A DNA stretch of 64,000 bases from Billgrantia tianxiuensis (GTDB taxonomy: Bacteria > Pseudomonadota > Gammaproteobacteria > Pseudomonadales > Halomonadaceae): positions 4,030,001 to 4,094,000 of the forward strand of contig NZ_CP035042.1 of the NCBI RefSeq assembly GCF_009834345.1. The letters are read 5' to 3'. This document shows, one piece after another, positions 8,375 through 14,647 of the stretch (the first letter of the stretch is position 1; every line of letters begins with the position of its first letter). The notes under the pieces were generated by a model, which was not told the origin of the DNA, searched no databases, and saw only the letters and a program-made list of their open reading frames with translations. A program made the position numbers and the translations under genes.

Positions 8375-8458
8375 ATGCATTCCTTGTCTCAGCTTATCGA
8401 CCATCGTCTCATGATGCGGGCTTCGCCTCCCTCTGCCCAAAGCGCTCAGGCCTGTTAG
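8375..8458 (+). CDS. Candidate 27-residue leader peptide before the ABC transporter
   Basis: A short frame (MHSLSQLIDHRLMMR...) with a strong ribosome site CAGGAG seven bases before its ATG, placed in the 240-base gap between astE and the ABC ATPase gene. An AT-rich stretch just upstream (8310-8365) could hold the promoter of the transport operon. A translated leader could couple amino-acid supply to transporter expression, but no clear attenuator hairpin was identified. It may also be chance. The remainder of the gap shows nothing else. Confidence 0.3.
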   Translation: MHSLSQLIDHRLMMRASPPSAQSAQAC

Positions 8459-8536
8459 AATCGCCCCTTTTTCGCGCCTGCCCGCTTGCACTGGCCCGTC
8501 GCCACAGGCGACTCGTCCCGATCTGGAGCCCGTCCC

Positions 8537-9307
8537 ATGGCCGATACCCCGATTCCGCTCGAAGTGCGCAACATCAAGAAGCGCTTTGGCGATACCGAAG
8601 TTCTCAAGGGCCTCTCGCTCGAGGCTCGCAAGGGTGACGTCATCACCCTGATCGGAGCCTCCGGCTCCGGCAAGAGCACCTTCCTGCGCTGCATGAACCT
8701 GCTGGAGCAGCCCGACGAGGGCGACCTGATCGTTCATGGCGAGGAGATCCGCTTCAAGCAGACCAAGCACGGTCGCGAGCCGGCCGACTGGAAACAGGTC
8801 GTGCGCATGCGCGCTAAGCTGTCGATGGTGTTCCAGAGCTTCAACCTGTGGTCGCACATGACCCTGCTCGAGAACGTCATCGAAGCGCCGATCCACGTGC
8901 TCGGCGTGCCCCGCAAGGAGGCCATCGACAAAGCCCGCGCCCTGCTCGAGCGGGTCGGCCTCACGGCACGCGCCGATGCCTATCCGGCGCAGATGTCCGG
9001 CGGCCAGCAGCAGCGCGGGGCGATCGCCCGGGCACTGGCCATGGACCCCGAGGTGATGTTGTTCGACGAACCCACCTCGGCACTCGACCCGGAGCTGGTC
9101 GGCGACGTGCTCAAGGTCATGCGCGACCTGGCCGAGGAGGGCCGCACCATGGTGGTCGTAACCCACGAGATGGGTTTCGCCCGCGACGTTTCCAGCCAGG
9201 TGATCTACCTGCATCAGGGCCTGGTCGAAGAGGCCGGCCCGCCCCAGGACGTGCTGGTCAACCCCACCTCGCCGCGGCTCAAGCAGTTCCTGGCGCCGAA
9301 GTACTGA
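8537..9307 (+). CDS. Polar amino-acid ABC transporter, ATP-binding protein (HisP/AotP type)
   Basis: A 256-residue ABC ATPase with Walker [11 protein letters not shown]-loop VFQSFNLW, signature [15 protein letters not shown], Walker [15 protein letters not shown] and H-loop VVTHEMG. The insertion after the Walker A region and overall length match histidine/arginine/ornithine transporters (HisP, AotP). It powers uptake through the two permeases directly downstream (10-base gap, then overlapping spacing). The ATG at 8537 follows a GGAG site; an upstream in-frame ATG at 8486 would add 17 non-conserved residues. The operon order ATPase-permease-permease-binding protein is normal for the family. 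Confidence 0.92.
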   Translation: MADTPIPLEVRNIKKRFGDTEVLKGLSLEARKGDVITLIGASGSGKSTFLRCMNLLEQPDEGDLIVHGEEIRFKQTKHGREPADWKQVVRMRAKLSMVFQSFNLWSHMTLLENVIEAPIHVLGVPRKEAIDKARALLERVGLTARADAYPAQMSGGQQQRGAIARALAMDPEVMLFDEPTSALDPELVGDVLKVMRDLAEEGRTMVVVTHEMGFARDVSSQVIYLHQGLVEEAGPPQDVLVNPTSPRLKQFLAPKY

Positions 9308-9317
9308 GGGGACCACC

Positions 9318-10019
9318 ATGCTCGATCTACACGGCTACGGCCCACGATTGCTGGAGGGCGCTGGCGTCACGCTGCAGCTCGCCGTGCTCTCGTTGATTCT
9401 CGCCTTGGTGCTGGGCCTGCTCACCGCCAGCGCCAAGATGTCGCGCAATTGGTTGCTGCACAAGGTCGCCACGCTCTACACCACGGTGATTCGCGGCGTT
9501 CCCGACCTGGTACTGATGCTGCTGCTGTTCTTCGGCGGCCAGATGGCGCTGAATATCGTCACCGACGCCATCTACGACCGCACCGGGCTGGACTGGTACG
9601 TCAACCTCAACGCCTTCGCCGCTGGGGTGATCACCATCGGCTTCATCTTCGGCGCCTACATGGGCGAGACCTTCCGCGGCGCCTTCATGGCCGTGGAGCA
9701 CGGCCAGATCGAAGCCGGCAAGGCCTACGGCATGACGCCATGGCTGGTGTTCCGCCGCATTCGCTTCCCGCAGATGATGCGCCACGCCCTGCCGGGGATC
9801 TCCAACAACTGGATGGTACTGCTCAAGACCACCGCGCTGGTTTCGGTGATCGGGCTCTCGGACATGGTTCGCGTGGCCGCCGAGGCCTCTCGCGCAACGC
9901 ACGAACCGTTCACTTTCCTGATTCCCGTCGCCGCGGTCTACCTGTTGATCGCCAGCGTGTCGGAGTGGATGTTCGCCCGGCTGCAGAAGCGCTACAACGT
10001 CGGCTTCGGAGGGCACTGA
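9318..10019 (+). CDS. Polar amino-acid ABC transporter permease (HisQ/AotQ type)
   Basis: A 233-residue inner-membrane permease. Five hydrophobic spans are visible, and the EAA loop that contacts the ATPase reads IEAGKAYGMTPWLVFRRI (about 133-150). The N-terminal sequence (GYGPRLLEGAGVTLQLAVLS) is characteristic of HisQ-like subunits. It forms a heterodimer with the next permease. The gene follows the ATPase gene by 10 bases with GAGGGG as ribosome site and ends one base before the next start. Confidence 0.9.
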   Translation: MLDLHGYGPRLLEGAGVTLQLAVLSLILALVLGLLTASAKMSRNWLLHKVATLYTTVIRGVPDLVLMLLLFFGGQMALNIVTDAIYDRTGLDWYVNLNAFAAGVITIGFIFGAYMGETFRGAFMAVEHGQIEAGKAYGMTPWLVFRRIRFPQMMRHALPGISNNWMVLLKTTALVSVIGLSDMVRVAAEASRATHEPFTFLIPVAAVYLLIASVSEWMFARLQKRYNVGFGGH

Positions 10020-10020
10020 C

Positions 10021-10751
10021 ATGATCGACCTGACCTGGCTCAACGAGCTACTCGCCGACAACCGCATTTTCACTCCCCAGACCCTGGCCTACTACTGGGG
10101 GGATTGGTCACCACCACCCAACTGGTGTTCCTGTCGCTGGTGATCGGCCTGGTACTGGCGATACCACTGGCCATCGGACGCAGTTCGGGCCGTCGCTGGA
10201 TCAGCCTGCCGATCTACGTCTATACCTACGTGTTCCGTGGCACGCCACTGCTGATCCAGCTCTACATCATCTACTACGGCGTGGTGTTCTTCGACGGCAT
10301 CCAGCAGACCTTTCTCTGGCCGATCCTGCGCGAGGCCTTCTATCCGGCGCTGATCGCCTTCACCCTCAATACCGCGGCCTACACCACCGAGATCTTTCGC
10401 GGTGCGATCAAGGCCACGCCGCGCGGCGAGATCGAGGCGGCACGGGCCTACGGCATGTCCCAGAGCCTGATGATGCGGCGCATCGTGCTGCCCAGCGCTT
10501 TCCGCCGCGCCCTGCCGGCCTATGGAAACGAGGTGATCTTCATGCTGCATGCCAGCGCCATCGCCAGCGTGGTCACGCTGATGGATCTCACCGGCGCAGC
10601 TCGCTTCGTCTATGCGCGCTTCTACGCACCGTTCGAGGCGTTCCTGTTCGCCGCGGCGATCTACCTGTGCCTGACCTTCGCCATCCTTTACTTCTTCCGC
10701 TATCTCGAGAAACGGCTGCTGGCACACCTCAAGCCGCAGAGCGGAAATTGA
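10021..10751 (+). pseudogene. Polar amino-acid ABC transporter permease (HisM/AotM type), frameshifted near the 5' end
   Basis: The second permease subunit. The natural ATG is at 10021, one base after the previous gene, and codes about 27 residues ending LAYYWG. The frame then breaks inside GGGGGG at 10097-10102; one extra G would give YYWGGLVTTTQLVFLS and run uninterrupted to 10751, a 243-residue HisM-like permease with EAA loop IEAARAYGMSQSLMMRRI. Without the repair, translation would have to start internally at the TTG at 10104, losing the N-terminal tail. Everything downstream is intact and of normal length. The pattern matches five other G/C-run deletions in this window, so a sequencing error is the likeliest cause. 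Confidence 0.85.
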
Positions 10752-10874
10752 GCAACGTCAAACAGGCGTTGGAAAAACCGCGCTCTGGGACTTTCGGCTC
10801 AGGCACGGCTGCGCTAAATTCAGGCGCGACGTCACCCAAAAGGTGCACGAACGACTACAAAAGGGAAACGAAAG

Positions 10875-11639
10875 ATGAAAAAACTGCTGACTGTGTCTCT
10901 GCTGGGCGTGGCCATTGCCGCCGGTACCGCCCAGGCCCGTGACTACGATCACGTGCGCTTCGGCGTCGACGTGCCCTACGAGCCGATGGAGTATCGTACC
11001 GCCGAGGGTGAACTGACCGGCTTCGACATCGATCTCGGCAATGCACTTTGCGAAGAGATGGGCGTTACCTGCGAGTGGATCGAGCAGGAGTGGGACGGCA
11101 TCATTCCCGGCCTGCTGGCACGCAACTACGACGCCATCATGTCCTCGATGACCATCAACGACGAGCGCCGCCAGACCCTGCTCTTCTCCGATCCCTACAT
11201 CACCATCCCCGGCGCCTGGTTCGCCCCCGCCGGCAGCGAGGTCGACGAGATCAATGAAGAAACCCTGGCCGGGAAAAGCATTGGCGTGCAGCGTGGCACC
11301 ACCTTCGACGGCTACGTCACCGACAACTACGGCAACATAGCCAACGTCAGCCGCTACTCCACCGCCGACGACATGGTGCTCGACCTTCAGGCCCAGCGCC
11401 TGGACCTCGTCTTCCTCGAGTTCATCGTCGGCCAGGCCACGCTGCTCGAGAACGAGGACGGCGAATATAGGGTTGTGGGCGAGATGGTAACCGAGCCCGA
11501 GGAGTATTTCGGCGAAGGTTTCGGCATCGCCTTCCGCCCGCGCGACGAGGCCTTGGCCGAGCGCTTCAACGAGGCCCTGGCCACGCTGAAGGAAGACGGC
11601 ACCTACGACGAGATCTACCAGCGCTACTTCGGCGAATAA
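10875..11639 (+). CDS. Polar amino-acid ABC transporter substrate-binding protein 1 (AotJ/ArgT type)
   Basis: A 254-residue periplasmic binding protein of the SBP_bac_3 family. Signal peptide at residues 1-21 (KKLLTVSLLG..., cleavage after AQA). The mature part opens VRFGVDVPYEPMEYRTAEGE and contains LTGFDIDLGNALCEEM and the ligand-contact segment IMSSMTINDERRQT. It delivers a basic or polar amino acid to the permeases encoded just upstream (123-base gap with a GGGAAACG ribosome site). A strong hairpin follows the gene. It is a close paralogue of the binding protein at 12071, with nearly identical DNA blocks. The ligand is not certain; arginine/ornithine is inferred from family and from astE nearby. 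Confidence 0.9.
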   Translation: MKKLLTVSLLGVAIAAGTAQARDYDHVRFGVDVPYEPMEYRTAEGELTGFDIDLGNALCEEMGVTCEWIEQEWDGIIPGLLARNYDAIMSSMTINDERRQTLLFSDPYITIPGAWFAPAGSEVDEINEETLAGKSIGVQRGTTFDGYVTDNYGNIANVSRYSTADDMVLDLQAQRLDLVFLEFIVGQATLLENEDGEYRVVGEMVTEPEEYFGEGFGIAFRPRDEALAERFNEALATLKEDGTYDEIYQRYFGE

Positions 11640-11652
11640 CGCATTCGTCGCC

Positions 11653-11678
11653 CTGCCCCGGTCGCTCGACCGGGGCAG
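11653..11678 (+). terminator. Hairpin after binding protein 1
   Basis: Twelve-base perfect stem CTGCCCCGGTCG / CGACCGGGGCAG (11653-11664 and 11667-11678) starting 14 bases after the stop codon. No T-tract follows, but the stability suggests termination or a 3' end that sets apart the upstream transporter operon. A consensus -35 hexamer TTGACA (11682-11687) lies directly behind it, without an obvious -10 at standard spacing. Confidence 0.6.
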
Positions 11679-11751
11679 GAATTGACAGCTACCACGCTTT
11701 CACTGACAGTCGATACGATCGTCAACGCAACATCGCATCAGGGCCTGGTCC

Positions 11752-11838
11752 ATGATCGATCTCTTCAACCAACCGCCGCGCGAGGTTTACTGCTGTTACT
11801 TCGACAGCTTCTACCTCAGCGAATGGTTCGACGAATAA
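11752..11838 (+). CDS. Candidate 28-residue aromatic-rich peptide
   Basis: A short frame between the two binding-protein genes coding 28 residues that begin MIDLFNQPPREVY, followed by a Cys-Cys pair and the tail FYLSEWFDE. Eight of 28 residues are aromatic and the C-terminus is acidic. A weak AGGG ribosome site lies eight bases upstream. Such a composition is unusual for random high-GC sequence, which normally translates to Arg/Ala/Pro-rich products. It sits behind a terminator hairpin and a TTGACA element, so it could have its own transcript. I do not recognise the family. It may be a leader, a signalling or modified-peptide precursor, or chance. The following 232 bases (11839-12070) hold no other frame I can support. 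Confidence 0.4.
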   Translation: MIDLFNQPPREVYCCYFDSFYLSEWFDE

Positions 11839-12070
11839 GCCCCTTCCCGCGGCCTGCCTGGCTGCGTCGGCACACCCGTGCCATCCGACACGCCATCGCC
11901 TGAACGGCGAAGAGCGTGAGCCTCGTCGCAACTGAACCTGCGACGCTTCCGCCAACCTTGGCAAATACGCAAGACCCGACCACGACTCAGTCTTGACGAC
12001 TCTGTCTCGGTCTCAACGACCTATTGCAATAACCGTGTTCAACAACAATGCCTTCCCGGGAGGAAGTCTC

Positions 12071-12856
12071 ATGCGTTCCATCAATGTGATCCTGGCCGCT
12101 TCACTGGCAGCCGGCCTGACCGCCGGTACCGCCCAGGCCCGCGACTATTCCGACATTCGTCTGGGTGTCGACATTCCCTACGAGCCCTTCATGTACCGTC
12201 AGCCGGATGGCGAATTGACCGGCTTCGAGATCGAGCTGGGCAATGCCGTATGCGATTATCTGGAAGTGAACTGCACATGGGTGGAGCAGGATTGGGACGG
12301 CATCATTCCCGGCCTGCTGGCACGCAACTACGACGCCATCATGTCCTCTATGTCGATCACCGAGGAACGCGCCGAGCGCGTGCTGTTCTCCGAACCCTAC
12401 TACACCACGCCCAGCGCCTGGATCACCGCCAATGACCGCGACATCGACATCGAGGATCGCGCCAGCCTCGAGGGCCTGGTGGTCGGCGTGCAGCGCGCTA
12501 CCCTGCAGGACAACTACGTGACAGAGCTGTACGGCGACGTACTCGAGATCCGCCGTTATACCAGCGCCAATGACGTCGTCACCGACATGCGTGCCGGCCG
12601 GCTCGACCTCACCTTCATGGATTATCCGGTCGCCGAGTCCACCATCGCCATCGATACCGTAGGCAGCGACTTCAAGCGCATCAGCGGGTTCATCAAGGAG
12701 CCCGAGCACATCTTCGGCAAGGGCGTGGGAGTGGCGTTCCGCCCGCGCGACGAGGCCTTGGCCGAGCGTTTCAACGAGGCCTTGGCGGCGCTCAAGGAGG
12801 ATGGTACCTACGATGCCCTCATGGAGCGCTACTTCAACTACGACGTCAAACTCTGA
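12071..12856 (+). CDS. Polar amino-acid ABC transporter substrate-binding protein 2
   Basis: A 261-residue SBP_bac_3 protein, paralogue of the one at 10875. Signal peptide ends TAQA at about residue 23. Mature sequence opens IRLGVDIPYEPFMYRQPDGE and shares the blocks WDGIIPGLLARNYDAIMSSM and FRPRDEALAERFNEALA with the first copy. The start at 12071 is supported by GGGAGGAAG upstream; an earlier ATG at 11993 lacks one. The second copy differs most in the central lobe, which suggests a shifted ligand range for the same permease pair. A 12-base hairpin ends the gene. Confidence 0.88.
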   Translation: MRSINVILAASLAAGLTAGTAQARDYSDIRLGVDIPYEPFMYRQPDGELTGFEIELGNAVCDYLEVNCTWVEQDWDGIIPGLLARNYDAIMSSMSITEERAERVLFSEPYYTTPSAWITANDRDIDIEDRASLEGLVVGVQRATLQDNYVTELYGDVLEIRRYTSANDVVTDMRAGRLDLTFMDYPVAESTIAIDTVGSDFKRISGFIKEPEHIFGKGVGVAFRPRDEALAERFNEALAALKEDGTYDALMERYFNYDVKL

Positions 12857-12874
12857 ACCGATCCGCACCGTCCA

Positions 12875-12902
12875 GCGAACGCCGGCACAGGCCGGCGTTC
12901 GC
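12875..12902 (+). terminator. Hairpin between binding protein 2 and the amidohydrolase gene
   Basis: Perfect 12-base stem GCGAACGCCGGC / GCCGGCGTTCGC (12875-12886 and 12891-12902) with a four-base loop, 18 bases after the stop codon. A short T-containing stretch follows. It likely ends or attenuates the binding-protein transcript before the amidohydrolase gene. Confidence 0.65.
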
Positions 12903-12919
12903 CTTGATGAGGAGCCTCG

Positions 12920-14068
12920 ATGCTAACCCTGCTGAAGAATGCCCAGCTATATGCCCCAACCTCCATGGGGTTGTGCCACCTGCTGCTTGCCGACCGCCGC
13001 ATTGCCGCCGTGGTATCGGCCGAGCGGGAAGCACCCGCGCTCGGCATGGCGGTTGACGAGATCGATCTGGAGGGGCGTCGGGTCATTCCTGGCCTGGTCG
13101 ATCCCCTGGTCCACTTCATCGGCGGCGGTGGCGAAGGCGGTTTCGGCACTCGCACCGCCGAGCTGACGCTCGATGATGCCCTGGCTTCCGGCGTCACCAC
13201 GCTGGTCGGCGCGCTGGGCACCGATGCCTTGACCCGCACCCCGGCCAACCTGCTGGGCAAGGCCCGCGAACTCGCCGCCGGCGGCCTGACCACCTACTGC
13301 TACACCGGCTCCTACCAGCTGCCGCCGGTCACCCTGACCGGCTCGGTGGGCAGCGACATCCTGTTCATCCCCGAGTTCATCGGCGTCGGCGAGGTGGCCA
13401 TCAGCGACCATCGCGGTTCACAGCCCTCGCCCTTCGAGCTGGCCCGCCTGGCGTCGGAAGCGCGTACCGCCGGCATGCTGGCAGGCAAGTCGGGGATCGT
13501 CTTCATACATACCGGCGACGCTCCCTCGCATCTGGAGCCGCTGCGCGCGGCGAGCCGCGACAGCGCCATTCCCCTCGCCCAGTTCCTGCCGACCCATATC
13601 AACCGCACCGCCGAGCTGTTCGAGGACGGCCTGCGCTTCGCCCGCGAGGGCGGCCGCATCGACTTCACCACCAGTACCACGGCGGAGCTTCTCGCCGGCG
13701 GTGAAGTCCCGGCCTCGGAAGCCGTGGCTCGCGCCCTGCATGCCCGCGTCGAGCCGTCGCGTATCACCCTCTCTTCCGATGCCAATGCCTCGCTGCCACG
13801 CTTCGACGCCGAGCGCCGCTTCGTCGGACTCGAACCCGGCCGATTGTCGAGCCCGTTCGAGGTGTTGGGCGAATGTATCGACGAACACGGCATCGCTTGG
13901 GAGACCGCGATCGGTGTCGCCAGCACCCACGCCGCCGACGCGCTCGGGCTCAGTACCAAGGGCCGACTGGCGCCAGGTCACGATGCCGACCTGCTGATAC
14001 TAGCCGAAGGTGAATGGTCCATCGATGAGGTGTGGGCATTGGGCCGGCGGGTGTATCGGCGCGATTGA
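12920..14068 (+). CDS. Isoaspartyl dipeptidase (IadA)-like amidohydrolase with altered metal ligands
   Basis: A 382-residue amidohydrolase of the beta-aspartyl-dipeptidase family (usual length about 390). The family's glycine-rich IGGGGE block follows the first metal motif, which here reads VDPLVH: Leu63 stands where the first His of the H-x-H pair is normally found, and only His65 remains. The carboxylated Lys position of E. coli IadA is Glu158 (GVGEVAISDHR). Other ligands appear present: His197 (FIHTGD), His226 (LPTHINR) and Asp in LSSDAN. Ordinary members cleave isoaspartyl dipeptides from damaged proteins; this copy may be altered or inactive. The start at 12920 has GAGGAG nine bases before it. 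Its place behind the amino-acid transporter suggests use of imported or recycled dipeptides. Confidence 0.78.
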   Translation: MLTLLKNAQLYAPTSMGLCHLLLADRRIAAVVSAEREAPALGMAVDEIDLEGRRVIPGLVDPLVHFIGGGGEGGFGTRTAELTLDDALASGVTTLVGALGTDALTRTPANLLGKARELAAGGLTTYCYTGSYQLPPVTLTGSVGSDILFIPEFIGVGEVAISDHRGSQPSPFELARLASEARTAGMLAGKSGIVFIHTGDAPSHLEPLRAASRDSAIPLAQFLPTHINRTAELFEDGLRFAREGGRIDFTTSTTAELLAGGEVPASEAVARALHARVEPSRITLSSDANASLPRFDAERRFVGLEPGRLSSPFEVLGECIDEHGIAWETAIGVASTHAADALGLSTKGRLAPGHDADLLILAEGEWSIDEVWALGRRVYRRD

Positions 14069-14084
14069 GCCGTCCAGCGGAGCT

Positions 14085-14543
14085 TCAACGGCCGCCGTGC
14101 GGCCCAGGAACGTGGCTGGGCTCGCCGGTTTCGGAGGGCAGCTGATGCGATGCCGGCTGGGCCAGCTCCTGAAGAATACCGCAGTGGCTGGAGTCCGTTT
14201 CGCCATTGCAACGCGAACGCAGGATGGCCAGTGCCTCGCGCAGCGCCTGGAGCTGCTCGATGCGCGCCTCGACGTGGGCCAAGTGATCGTCGATCAAGCC
14301 GTTGACCGCGTTGCACGGCTGGCGCGGGTGGTCGTGATAGTCGAGCAGGGTGCGAATCTCGTCGAGTGTCATGTCCAGCGTGCGGCAGTGGCGGATGAAG
14401 CTCAGCCGCTCGGCGTGGGGCTCGGCGTAGAGCCGGTAGTTGCCGCTCGAGCGTGCAGGCTCGGGCAACAATCCCTCGCGCTCGTAGTAGCGAATGGTCT
14501 CTACCGGGCAACCGGTGCGGCTGGAAAGCTCGCCGATTTTCAT
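14085..14543 (-). CDS. cadR: Cd(II)/Pb(II)-responsive MerR-family regulator, CadR type
   Basis: A 152-residue MerR regulator. The N-terminal winged helix reads IGELSSRTGCPVETIRYYE, then NYRLY. The metal-sensing pattern of CadR/PbrR is visible: Cys in RHCRTLDM, Cys in HPRQPCNAVN before the long dimer helix, and Cys in SRCNGETDSSHCGIL at its end. It is divergent from cadA across 104 bases containing a MerR-type promoter and would activate cadA on binding Cd, Pb or Zn. The ATG at 14543 starts the conserved MKIGEL sequence. The C-terminal tail holds several His residues that can add metal binding. Confidence 0.9.
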   Translation of the reverse strand: MKIGELSSRTGCPVETIRYYEREGLLPEPARSSGNYRLYAEPHAERLSFIRHCRTLDMTLDEIRTLLDYHDHPRQPCNAVNGLIDDHLAHVEARIEQLQALREALAILRSRCNGETDSSHCGILQELAQPASHQLPSETGEPSHVPGPHGGR

Positions 14544-14588
14544 GTGAGGCCTCGCATGTACTTTGGAAAACGCAAATGTCCAGCAGCT

Positions 14589-14618
14589 TGACTCTGTAGT
14601 TGCTACAGGGTGTGTCAT
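14589..14618 (+). promoter_or_regulatory. MerR-type promoter/operator of cadA
   Basis: A -35 element TTGACT (14589-14594) and a poor -10 TGTCAT (14613-14618) are separated by 18 bases. The spacer is filled by the dyad ACTCTGTAG-TTG-CTACAGGGT (14592-14612). This overlap of a symmetrical operator with a long spacer is the hallmark of promoters twisted into action by MerR-family proteins, here CadR. Confidence 0.8.
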
Positions 14619-14647
14619 CAGCATATGCCATGACACGGAGTCCTACC

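Noticed and set aside
10097..10102. Programmed ribosomal frameshift or phase variation as explanation of the G/C-run breaks
   Set aside because: Six or seven unrelated housekeeping and sensor genes carry the same type of single-base loss, without slippery heptamers or downstream stimulatory structures seen; a sequencing artefact is simpler.
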